Below are positions 6,543-14,547 of a DNA stretch of 22,374 nt, piece by piece. The DNA is from Alphaproteobacteria bacterium. Its GTDB lineage: Bacteria; Pseudomonadota; Alphaproteobacteria; Sphingomonadales; Emcibacteraceae. A model generated the notes under the pieces. The model searched no databases. It saw only the letters and a list, made by a program, of their open reading frames with translations, and was not told the DNA's origin. The stretch covers positions 1 through 22,374 of the forward strand of contig NVTJ01000007.1 in assembly GCA_002401545.1 (NCBI GenBank). The letters run 5' to 3'. The stretch's first letter is position 1. Every line of letters starts with the position of its first letter. Position numbers and translations under genes: made by a program.

Positions 6543-8153
6543 ATGACCGACCTTAATTACACAGATATGTTCCCTTTGACGCAGGATAATACCCCCTACC
6601 GGAAAATCACCTCTGATTATGTCTCCACCGTGGAAGTGGAGGGCAAAATGATCCTGAAAGTGGCGCCAGAAGGCCTGCGCCTGCTGGCCAAAGAAGCCAT
6701 GCGCGATATTGCCCATCTCCTGCGTCCCGCCCATTTGCAACAGCTCGCCAATATCCTGAAAGATGACGAAGCCTCGGACAATGACCGGTTTGTTGCCACC
6801 GAATTGTTGAAAAATGCCAATATCGCCGCCGGTATGGTTCTGCCCGGTTGTCAGGATACCGGCACCGCCATCGTGGTGGCAAAAAAAGGCCAGTATGTCT
6901 GGACGGACAGCGATGATGGCGCGGCCCTGACCCAGGGGATTGTCGATACCTATGTGGGTACTAATCTGCGTTATTCCCAACTCGCCCCCCTAAGCATGTT
7001 TGAGGAGATCAATACCAAAAACAATGCCCCGGCCCAGATTGAAATATATGCCACAACAGGCCATGAATATCATTTCCTGTTTCTAGCCAAGGGTGGCGGC
7101 AGTGCCAATAAAACTTTTCTGTTCCAGCAGACCCCGGCCATCATGCGCGAAGACAAGCTGCTGGAATTTCTGGATGACGCCCTGAAAACGCTCGGGACTT
7201 CGGCCTGCCCGCCCTATCATCTTGCCGTGGTCATCGGGGGCTTGAGCGCTGAAATGAACGTGAAAACCGTCAAGCTCGCCAGCGCTCATTATCTGGATAA
7301 TCTGCCGGTCACGGGCAATGGCTTTGGCCATGCCATCCGCGTGCCGGATCTGGAAGAAAAAATCCATAAAATGACCCAGAATTTCGGCATCGGCGCCCAG
7401 TTTGGCGGTAAATATTTCTGCCATGATGTGCGGGTCATCCGCCTGCCCCGTCACGGGGCCTCCGTGCCCATCGGTTTTGGTGTATCCTGTTCCGCCGACC
7501 GGCAGGCCAAGGCAAAGATTACCGCAGAGGGCATTTTTATCGAGGAACTGGAACATAACCCGGCAAAATACCTGCCGGAAATAACGGGAAGTGATCTCCA
7601 TGAAACGGTTGTGGAAATTGATCTGAACCGGCCCATGGATCAGGTCCGGGCCGACCTCAGCCAATATCCCGTAAAGACCCGCCTGTCACTCACCGGCACC
7701 ATCATTGTGGCCCGTGACCTGGCCCATGCCGCTATTCTGAAAAATTTGGAAGACGGCAAACCCATGCCTGACTATATGAAAGACCATATCGTCTATTATG
7801 CCGGTCCGGCAAAAACCCCGGATGGCTATGCCTCCGGCTCTTTCGGCCCGACAACGGCCGGACGCATGGACAGCTATGTGGAGACTTTTCAGGCCCGTGG
7901 CGGCAGCCTGATCATGCTGGCCAAAGGCAACCGCAGCAAACAGGTGTCCAGCTCCTGTCATCAACACCGGGGCTTTTATCTGGGGTCAATTGGCGGCCCG
8001 GCAGCGATCCTTGCCCTAAATAATATCACCAGGGTTGAAGTGCTTGATTTTGAGGATTTTGGCATGGAAGCCGTCTGGAAAATTGACGTGAAAAACTTCC
8101 CGGCTTTCATCGTTATGGACGACAAGGGCAACGATTTTTTCCAGAACCTGTAA
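6543..8153 (+). CDS. Fumarate hydratase, class I ([4Fe-4S] type)
   Basis: Reversible hydration of fumarate to malate in the TCA cycle. The protein is of the FumA/FumB single-chain type and about 536 aa, typical of the class. The three cluster-ligand cysteines are present: C103 in VLPGCQDTG, C222 in GTSACPPYH and C316 in GFGVSCSADRQ (counted from 6543), at almost the same spacing as E. coli FumA (105, 224, 318). The C-terminal swivelling domain shows TGTIIVARDLAHAA, KDHIVYYAGPAKTPDG, GSFGPTTAGRMD and the catalytic-loop sequence SSSCHQHRGFYLGSIGG. AAGGATGG at 6530-6537 is placed correctly for ATG 6543 but overlaps the upstream in-frame ATG 6534, so I chose 6543. The next gene follows after 13 bp. 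As an Fe-S enzyme it is expected to be sensitive to oxidants. Confidence 0.96.
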   Translation: MTDLNYTDMFPLTQDNTPYRKITSDYVSTVEVEGKMILKVAPEGLRLLAKEAMRDIAHLLRPAHLQQLANILKDDEASDNDRFVATELLKNANIAAGMVLPGCQDTGTAIVVAKKGQYVWTDSDDGAALTQGIVDTYVGTNLRYSQLAPLSMFEEINTKNNAPAQIEIYATTGHEYHFLFLAKGGGSANKTFLFQQTPAIMREDKLLEFLDDALKTLGTSACPPYHLAVVIGGLSAEMNVKTVKLASAHYLDNLPVTGNGFGHAIRVPDLEEKIHKMTQNFGIGAQFGGKYFCHDVRVIRLPRHGASVPIGFGVSCSADRQAKAKITAEGIFIEELEHNPAKYLPEITGSDLHETVVEIDLNRPMDQVRADLSQYPVKTRLSLTGTIIVARDLAHAAILKNLEDGKPMPDYMKDHIVYYAGPAKTPDGYASGSFGPTTAGRMDSYVETFQARGGSLIMLAKGNRSKQVSSSCHQHRGFYLGSIGGPAAILALNNITRVEVLDFEDFGMEAVWKIDVKNFPAFIVMDDKGNDFFQNL

Positions 8154-8166
8154 GAAGAGCGAAGCT

Positions 8167-8388
8167 ATGCCCGGTGATGAATATGCCCTGAAAAAACATT
8201 CAATTGTCATTGCCGGACATCAAACCAGTATTACGCTGGAAAATATTTTCTGGCATCACCTGAAAAAAATAGCGCGAACGCAGGGTGCCAGCCTGAGTCT
8301 TTTAATTGCAGAAATTGATGCCCGCCGACAGACAAATCTCAGCAGTGCCCTCAGGGTTTTTGTCCTGAAAAATAATCTTAAGGATTAG
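8167..8388 (+). CDS. Small ribbon-helix-helix (RHH_4) protein
   Basis: A 73-aa protein matching the alphaproteobacterial RHH_4 family, putative dimeric DNA-binding proteins related to Arc/MetJ. The pattern is KKHSIVIAGHQTSITLEN (strand), then FWHHLKKIARTQGASLSLLIAEID (two helices) and the family ending NLSSALRVFVLKN. No target gene or operator is known to me. It follows the fumarase by 13 bp and is probably co-transcribed with it. Its stop (TAG 8386-8388) lies inside the 3' end of the AsmA-like gene on the opposite strand, an 11-bp tail-to-tail overlap. The family is recognised with good confidence; the regulatory role is inferred from the fold only. Confidence 0.88.
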   Translation: MPGDEYALKKHSIVIAGHQTSITLENIFWHHLKKIARTQGASLSLLIAEIDARRQTNLSSALRVFVLKNNLKD

Positions 8389-11300
8389 GCTCATCCTTTT
8401 GTTCCGGTTTCCTCTTGAACAGCTTTTGCAGCAATTGCTGGCCAAAATCTTCAAGCGGCTTTGGTTTTTCCACCGGAACAGGTTGGTTGGTTTTATCTTC
8501 TGTTGGTGCAACGGTCGCGGCTTCTTCCGCTTTTGGCTGATTGCCAAATATACCCTGCAGACCGTCGCCACCGCCAACCAGCTTCTGCAGCATATTGGCG
8601 GCAATCTTCGCCCCGACATATTTTTTCAGCCGTTCCGTTTTATAGACCACATCAGGATTGCTGATACCGCCGGTAATAATAACCCCGATTGGCGGCGCAG
8701 TAGGATGCAGGATAAGAGACAAGTTGCCATCTGAACGGATCGTCCAGTTCACCAGATCAATGGCCATCTTTACATTTGACTGTGCCCCGTCGAGTTCAAT
8801 ATCAAACGGGCTGAACTGCACCTTGCCGTCTTTGGTGACAATAGTGCTGACCCCACCGTTATAGGATGTCTGACCACCGGAAAGTGTTGCGCCCAGCAAA
8901 TTAAGAAAATCGCCATTGCTGTTCATCTCGGACAGCTTCTTGCTGAGTGCGGGAATATCAATACCGTTGATCAGGCCGGGGCTGGCGACAATATTACCAT
9001 TGCCGGACAAGGAGGATATCATATCATGCTGGCTGATTCCTGCGCCGGTAAATTCACCTGAAAAATCAAAGAATCCCGTGACCGGTGCAATCCCCGCCGA
9101 AGATTTTGTTGCCTGGGCGAGGGAGGCCTTTTTCAGGGTCATGGTCATGGCCATTTTCGGTTTGCCGACGCCGCCAAAACGACCCGACATTGCCACATCG
9201 CCGCCAAACAGCCGCCCGGTAAAGCTATTGATTGAAACAACCCCGTCCTTGAGAAGCATTTCAAATGTCGGCTTTTCAAAAACATAGTCATTATAGCGCA
9301 AGCTGGCTGCCGAAACCCGCGCCCGCCCGTCATAGGCGGACAACACAGACAGGTCCATTGCCGTCCTTGTCCATTGACCATGAACGGGGGTATTCTTTTT
9401 GGATGCCTTGCCAAAATCCCGGCCAAAATCCCGGCCAGAATCCCCGCCCAAATCCCCAGTGAGAAAATTATGCAGCGGAATTTCCCCGGCCTTCAGATTA
9501 AAATCAAAATAGGGCTTCTCCTCTGCCATATTGAGCTTGCCCGAGCCGTTCAGCTTCACTGTCCCCACATCACCGACAATATTGCTGAACGCATACTGAT
9601 CTCCGCTTCCGGTTACCTTCATTTTAAGGGCTATAGGCCCAAGTTTCCTCACAGACGGTTGAAAATCAATGCCCAGGCCGCGAATGAATTCACGGGTCTC
9701 TGATCCCCTCAAGTCCAGTGCCACATCGAGGGAGGCCGCCTTGCCGGTGCCCCTGCGCCTGCCTTTGATAATAATTTCGCCAGCGGCAATATTAATCCTG
9801 CCATTCAGGTCGACAAAATCCGAACTGGCCTTGATCCGGCCTTTCAGGGCAACGGGACGGTCATCTTTGGCCCGGGGCCGGGTCATGGGAAGGTCCAGTT
9901 GATCAATCAGGGCGGCAAGACTTGTCGAACTGCCGTCAATGGCAAGATCGGCACTGCCAATTTCAGGAAACTGCTTTAAAGTCGCACTACGCATTGTGCC
10001 CTTCACGCCAAACCTGCTGGCGCCGAAGGAGGATGTCAGATTCACATCCATTTTCTCCAGCGTTGTGGTCATGGTTCCGTCAAGTTTCATCTGACCAAGC
10101 CGGCCCAGATCAAATTGATCATCCAGTTTCAACATTCTTTGCAGGAGGGACAGAGATTTGGCGTCAGCGGATAATTTTACCATAAGTTCCGGTTTGGAAC
10201 TAAAATTCTGCCCCTGTGCCGAGGCGGTGAAATTTATTCCTGCCGCATCTTTCAGCTTAATCACTTTCGCGTCCAATATGCCTCCGAGCAATAAACCATC
10301 CAATTGAGCGCTGCGGATTTTCATCCCCCTTACTGTGACATTGGACAGGGCAATATTATAGCTGGCGTCAAACTCATCCAACAGGCTGAGGCTCTTCTTC
10401 AGGTCCGTTTTCTGATTCGGCAGACGGCTTTCCTGCGCCACATAGGAATCAAGATTGAAATTTCGTATATCAAGGCTGAGACCGTAAGACGGTCTGCCCT
10501 CAAGGGCGTAGGATACACCGCCTTTAAAACTTAACGCATCCAATTTACCCTCTATGGCATAGAGCTGTAACAGGTCAGGCGTTACCTTAATCCCGCTTTT
10601 ATAGGAAAATTGCACCAGTTGACCGGAAGGGATTTCCTCCACATCCGCCTTGAGCCAACTTAGCAACCCCCGCAGGTTGCTGGCATTCAGGGAAATATCG
10701 CCGGTCAGGGTTGGGGCGCCTTCTTTCCGGTTCTCCGGCGGGGTTATCTGTCCTGTAAAGGCAAGGGCCGAGCCGCCGGGCATACGGGCCTGAATTGTTG
10801 ATATATCGACAACACCATCCCTGGCCAAAAGCCCGACAGCAATCTGGCTGGCCACCTTGCCATTATATTTTAACGCCCCGAGCTTCAGGTCCAGCTTGCC
10901 GGAAAGCCGACTTAAAAGATCAGGTCCCGCCCTCTGGCCATCTGGCCCGTCGTCCGCCGTCACCGTTTCCGTGAGAGGTTGCTTTTGCTGTTCTGTAAAT
11001 GCGGTAAGCAAGGGGTCCATATCCAGTTTGTTAATGGACAGGGCGGCCAGAATATTTATCTGGCTGTCTGTTTCCTGGTCACCTGTTTTTTGGCCAAAGG
11101 AGATTTCTGCGGCACCCTGCCCCCGGCTTTGCCCCATCCTCATATTCAGATCCTTGACAGCGATGCTGTCAGCGGCCACGACAACCACCGCATCAAAAGC
11201 AAAATCCTGACCCGTCCTGATCACCGACGGGGGTTTTTGGCCTTTAAGACGGTCCACCACATTGAACAGGTCACCGGCGTCACTGGCCGTTACAGCAAGC

Positions 11301-12058
11301 TTGCCGGCGAAGGAACTGTCAGGGCCACTTAAAATCACCCCACCGGTCATATTTGTCTTCAGACGGCCATCCAGCATGGTCATGACCATATTTACCGGAA
11401 CTTTCTTGCCCGGCCTGATTTTGCCAAGACTGAAAGACAGTTCCGCATCAAGCCCTCTGTATTTGGCACTTCCTTCCACGTTGAAGGGTCCGTTAATACT
11501 TTTGACCTTCACATTAGCATTTATTTTCCTGAGCAGTTCCCTCTGCCCGGAAGCCATATCCTCAAAGCTGACCTGCCCGCCCTTGATCTGGAATTTATCA
11601 AGGCTGATGTCAGCAGAGGCGTTCTGGCTCTGCTCCCCCGGAGCCGCGCCGCCCAATTGCCAGTTTGCCCTGCCATCCGGCAGCACCTCCAATGCCACAA
11701 CCGGATCAATAAGGATAAATTTTTCAACCCTTACCTTGCCGCCAAAAAGTGATGAAATAACCGAAGTAAAACTAACCTTGATCTCCAGAGATTTGAGCGA
11801 CAGAAAATATTCCGCCCGTCCACCATCCAGATTTGTTACCGTGACATCTTTTACTGACAAGGCCGAGGTCGGCAGGAGGGCCAGGGAAATGTCACCTTTG
11901 ATCACCACATTCCGTCCGCTAAAATCCGAGGCGGTCTTTTCTATTTGATCCTTATATTCATTCCAGTTAAGAAATCCGGGAACGATCAATACGGCCCCGA
12001 TCAATATGACAATCACACTACCAAGACCCAGGCCAAATTTCTTCAAATTCTTCTCCAC
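8378..12058 (-). CDS. AsmA-family envelope protein, very long
   Basis: AsmA-like proteins are inner-membrane-anchored periplasmic proteins of the bridge-like lipid-transfer type, linked to outer-membrane assembly and lipid transport. This one is about 1,226 aa. It has an N-terminal membrane anchor (FGLGLGSVIVILIGAVLIVP), then NWNEYKDQIEKTASDFSGRN and VVIKGDISLALLPTSALSVKDV, the AsmA N-terminal signature, and a long beta-rich body. Conserved C-terminal AsmA elements include GRLFGGDVAMSGRF, PVTGFFDFSGEFTGAGIS, LSGNGNIVASPGLINGIDIPAL and GVIITGGISNPDVVYK. The tail (last about 75 residues) is Pro/Lys/Glu rich and charged. There is no ATG start: candidates are GTG 12058, TTG 12082 and TTG 12046, none with a strong ribosome site. 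I chose GTG 12058 (MEKNLKKFGLG...). It is divergent from the thioesterase gene. The exact substrate is unknown. Confidence 0.88.
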   Translation of the reverse strand: MEKNLKKFGLGLGSVIVILIGAVLIVPGFLNWNEYKDQIEKTASDFSGRNVVIKGDISLALLPTSALSVKDVTVTNLDGGRAEYFLSLKSLEIKVSFTSVISSLFGGKVRVEKFILIDPVVALEVLPDGRANWQLGGAAPGEQSQNASADISLDKFQIKGGQVSFEDMASGQRELLRKINANVKVKSINGPFNVEGSAKYRGLDAELSFSLGKIRPGKKVPVNMVMTMLDGRLKTNMTGGVILSGPDSSFAGKLAVTASDAGDLFNVVDRLKGQKPPSVIRTGQDFAFDAVVVVAADSIAVKDLNMRMGQSRGQGAAEISFGQKTGDQETDSQINILAALSINKLDMDPLLTAFTEQQKQPLTETVTADDGPDGQRAGPDLLSRLSGKLDLKLGALKYNGKVASQIAVGLLARDGVVDISTIQARMPGGSALAFTGQITPPENRKEGAPTLTGDISLNASNLRGLLSWLKADVEEIPSGQLVQFSYKSGIKVTPDLLQLYAIEGKLDALSFKGGVSYALEGRPSYGLSLDIRNFNLDSYVAQESRLPNQKTDLKKSLSLLDEFDASYNIALSNVTVRGMKIRSAQLDGLLLGGILDAKVIKLKDAAGINFTASAQGQNFSSKPELMVKLSADAKSLSLLQRMLKLDDQFDLGRLGQMKLDGTMTTTLEKMDVNLTSSFGASRFGVKGTMRSATLKQFPEIGSADLAIDGSSTSLAALIDQLDLPMTRPRAKDDRPVALKGRIKASSDFVDLNGRINIAAGEIIIKGRRRGTGKAASLDVALDLRGSETREFIRGLGIDFQPSVRKLGPIALKMKVTGSGDQYAFSNIVGDVGTVKLNGSGKLNMAEEKPYFDFNLKAGEIPLHNFLTGDLGGDSGRDFGRDFGKASKKNTPVHGQWTRTAMDLSVLSAYDGRARVSAASLRYNDYVFEKPTFEMLLKDGVVSINSFTGRLFGGDVAMSGRFGGVGKPKMAMTMTLKKASLAQATKSSAGIAPVTGFFDFSGEFTGAGISQHDMISSLSGNGNIVASPGLINGIDIPALSKKLSEMNSNGDFLNLLGATLSGGQTSYNGGVSTIVTKDGKVQFSPFDIELDGAQSNVKMAIDLVNWTIRSDGNLSLILHPTAPPIGVIITGGISNPDVVYKTERLKKYVGAKIAANMLQKLVGGGDGLQGIFGNQPKAEEAATVAPTEDKTNQPVPVEKPKPLEDFGQQLLQKLFKRKPEQKDEPNP
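9411..9458 (-). repeat. Four 12-bp tandem repeats within the AsmA gene
   Basis: On the plus strand the units are CCAAAATCCCGG twice exactly (9411-9422, 9423-9434), then CCAGAATCCCCG and CCCAAATCCCCA. They encode a Gly/Asp-rich insert, GDLGGDSGRDFGRDFG, between two structured parts of the protein. The length is a multiple of three, so gain or loss of a unit keeps the frame. Confidence 0.8.
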
Positions 12059-12234
12059 ATCACACAAAATCCGGTTTCGCAACCATATATTTCCCTACAT
12101 CAGGACGATAGCATACATGGCATAAAAACCATGGCTATAATATGTCTTTTCCTATAATTTCTGTTGGAGTATCCCTTTAAATCATTAATAGTTTTCTTAT
12201 TTTTCGCTAAAATTTTTGAATATTTTAATGACAA

Positions 12235-12240
12235 TATAAT
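12235..12240 (+). promoter_or_regulatory. Perfect -10 box upstream of thioesterase gene
   Basis: TATAAT at 12235-12240 lies 24 bp before the thioesterase ATG and just before GGGGAT, a plausible ribosome site. I find no -35 at a normal distance, so this is a partial promoter call. Confidence 0.35.
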
Positions 12241-12263
12241 GTGATTAGGGGATAAAGTCATCT

Positions 12264-12764
12264 ATGCCCAAAGAAATTAAATACGGACCCGTTTTTCTCG
12301 AAGCAACCATCAAGGAAGAATGGATAGATTTTAACGGCCATATGAATATGGCTTATTATATACTTCTGTTTGATCAGGCCCTGACCAATTTTCTGGAAAG
12401 TCTTGATCTGGGCCTGCGTTATGTGAGGGAAAACGGAAAATCACTGTTTGCCCTGGAAAATCATGTCACTTATCAGGATGAGTTGAAACAGGGTGATCCG
12501 GTCCGGATTCATTTCCAACTGCTGGATGTGGACAGCAAGTTCATCCATTATTTCATGCGGCTTTTTCACAAAGATTCCCCCACCCTATCGGCAACAATGG
12601 AACAGATTTCCCTGCATGTGAATATGAAAACCAGAATGCCTTCCCGTTTCCTGAAACAGAATATGGATGAGCTTCTGGCCCTGCTGGATCAGCATGATAA
12701 ATTAGAAAAACCGCGTGAAACAGGGCGCACCATAGCCATCAGAAGACCAGTTAAAAAACAATGA
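12264..12764 (+). CDS. Hot-dog fold acyl-CoA thioesterase family protein
   Basis: A 166-aa hot-dog (4HBT-like) protein expected to hydrolyse an acyl-CoA thioester. The active-site region EEWIDFNGHMNMAYYILLFDQA (about 18-40) has the DFNGHMN pattern of this family; the helix and Asp/Gln in FDQA follow. VTYQDELKQGDPVRIHFQLLDVDSKFIHYFMRLF forms the next strands. It resembles the thioesterases associated with carnitine and betainyl-CoA metabolism, but no such pathway genes are present, so the substrate is unknown. The stop overlaps the start of the CLC gene by ATGA (12761-12764), implying translational coupling. It is divergent from the AsmA-like gene across about 180 bp of AT-rich DNA. Confidence 0.85.
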   Translation: MPKEIKYGPVFLEATIKEEWIDFNGHMNMAYYILLFDQALTNFLESLDLGLRYVRENGKSLFALENHVTYQDELKQGDPVRIHFQLLDVDSKFIHYFMRLFHKDSPTLSATMEQISLHVNMKTRMPSRFLKQNMDELLALLDQHDKLEKPRETGRTIAIRRPVKKQ

Positions 12765-14518
12765 TAATGCCGTTCAGAAAAACTTTGGCCATCTTTCGAT
12801 TAAAAAACCTGAGGCAAAGAGACAAAATCTTCGGCAGCATCCTTGCCGTCCTCACCGGGGTCAGCGTGGCCTATGCCGCCATTGGTTTCCGCAAGCTTAT
12901 TCATATGGTGCAAGGAGGAATGCTCGGCAGTTCCGATGAGAATATACTTGAATATGTCAGCCTGTTGCCCGCGGGACAGATTCTTTTCTCAACCATAACC
13001 GGCGGCATGATCATCAGCTTCATTTACCGGTTTCTGATGAAAAGCAACCGCGCTGACAGTATCGCAGAGGTCATGGCGGCCAATGCCGTCAACCATACTG
13101 TCATTCCCACCAGAAACGGATTATTAAGTGCGCTCACATCTGCCGTAGCCCTGGGGGCAGGGAGTGCTGCAGGCCGCGAAGGGCCGGTTGTCCATCTTGG
13201 GGCCACCGTATCATCATGGATTTCCCAAAAATTGCACCTGTCACCCAATATGTCACGCACCATACTCGGCTGCGGTGTCGCGGCGGCGGTATCCGCGTCC
13301 TTCAATGCTCCCATAGCCGGGGTGTTTTTTGCCCTTGAGGTGATATTGGGTCATTATGCGCTCAGTGCCTTTGCCCCCATCGTCATTGCCTCTGTGGCCG
13401 CCGCTGTTGTATCCCGCATCCATCTGGGTGATTATCCGGCCTTCATTATTCCCAACTATCATCTCACCACATTCTGGGAATTCCCCGCCTTCATTTTGTT
13501 GGGCGTGGTCAGCGCTCTCGCCGCCATTATTTTCATAAAAAGCCTGTTTTTCACCGAAAAACTTGCCGCCAGAATCCCGATTCCCGAATGGGCGCGTCCC
13601 CCCCTTGGCGGTCTGGCTATCGGCTTGCTAGCCCTGATCAGCCCTTATATTCTGGGCCATGGATACGGCACCACAGACGGCGCCCTGAAGGAGTTGTTTT
13701 CCTTTAAACTGCTGCTGCTTCTGATCGTCCTGAAGATAGCGGCCTCTGCCATTGCCCTGGCCTTTCGCTTTGGCACCGGCATCTTCAGCCCCGCGCTTTT
13801 TCTTGGCGCCATGGTCGGCGGGGCCTTTGGCTTTGTGGCCAGCTGGGTTGCGGGACTGACCGGTGATTTTACCTTCAGTTACGGCCTTTATGCCATAGTT
13901 GGCATGGGGGCGGTGGCCTCGGCGGTGCTGGGGGCGCCCATCTCAACCATCCTGATTATTTTTGAACTGACCGGCGATTACCAGATCACCATTGTGCTCA
14001 TGGTATCGGTGGTCATCGCCAACCTGATCACCCAGCATTTCCTGAAAGCGACATCCGTCTTCCACATGCAGCTGAAACAGGCGGGACTTGATCTGGAGGG
14101 CGGACGGGCCCGCCATGTGATGCGTTCAACCCAGGTCCGCACCCTGATGACCGGTAAATATGCCACCGCCAGTACCCAGGCCACCTGGCAACAGCTCCGG
14201 GACAGGCTGCTGACCCAAAGTCATGATCATATTTATATTCTGGATGAAAGCTGTAAAATTGCCGGCGTTGTCACCGTGGCAACACTGCAAAAAGCCCATG
14301 ACCACAGCCTGCGGGCGGGTGACTTCTGCCGACCCCAACCGGTAATTCTGACCCCGTCAGACAATCTGGAGAATGCTTTTCAGAAATTTGATCTGAGTGG
14401 CGAAGAAATCCTGCCCGTGGTCACCGATGACCCTCAGGCGGAAATCATTGGCATATTGCGTCACAAATATGTTCTACAGGCCTATAACAAAGCCCTGCTG
14501 GATGAAAAAAACCTGTAA
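12761..14518 (+). CDS. CLC-family chloride channel/transporter with C-terminal CBS pair
   Basis: A 585-aa inner-membrane CLC anion protein. The core has about ten or more hydrophobic segments from residue 25 to 440. GREGP at 138-142 contains the gating glutamate E140, GTGIFSP at 338-344 is the third selectivity motif, and GMGAVASAVLGAPISTILIIFELTG is the helix-N region. The C-terminal 130 residues form two CBS domains (VRTLMTGKYATAS... and GDFCRPQPVILTPSDN...), which often bind adenine nucleotides and gate transport. Two features are unusual: the first motif, normally GSGIP or GHGVP, reads ADSIA at 98-102, and the proton-glutamate position reads V194 in FALEVI, as in CLC channels rather than exchangers. 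Start overlaps the thioesterase stop (ATGA). Family certain; transport mode not. Confidence 0.93.
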   Translation: MIMPFRKTLAIFRLKNLRQRDKIFGSILAVLTGVSVAYAAIGFRKLIHMVQGGMLGSSDENILEYVSLLPAGQILFSTITGGMIISFIYRFLMKSNRADSIAEVMAANAVNHTVIPTRNGLLSALTSAVALGAGSAAGREGPVVHLGATVSSWISQKLHLSPNMSRTILGCGVAAAVSASFNAPIAGVFFALEVILGHYALSAFAPIVIASVAAAVVSRIHLGDYPAFIIPNYHLTTFWEFPAFILLGVVSALAAIIFIKSLFFTEKLAARIPIPEWARPPLGGLAIGLLALISPYILGHGYGTTDGALKELFSFKLLLLLIVLKIAASAIALAFRFGTGIFSPALFLGAMVGGAFGFVASWVAGLTGDFTFSYGLYAIVGMGAVASAVLGAPISTILIIFELTGDYQITIVLMVSVVIANLITQHFLKATSVFHMQLKQAGLDLEGGRARHVMRSTQVRTLMTGKYATASTQATWQQLRDRLLTQSHDHIYILDESCKIAGVVTVATLQKAHDHSLRAGDFCRPQPVILTPSDNLENAFQKFDLSGEEILPVVTDDPQAEIIGILRHKYVLQAYNKALLDEKNL

Positions 14519-14547
14519 TTCACCGGAATTTAAAGTATACAGAAAAT

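Noticed and set aside
9411..9458. Short tandem repeats considered as a CRISPR-like array
   Set aside because: The 12-bp units are directly adjacent, have no spacers and lie in frame inside a coding region.
11262..11948. 228-codon open frame on the plus strand
   Set aside because: Shadow of the AsmA-family gene; low-complexity Ser/Leu/Pro translation without a recognisable domain.
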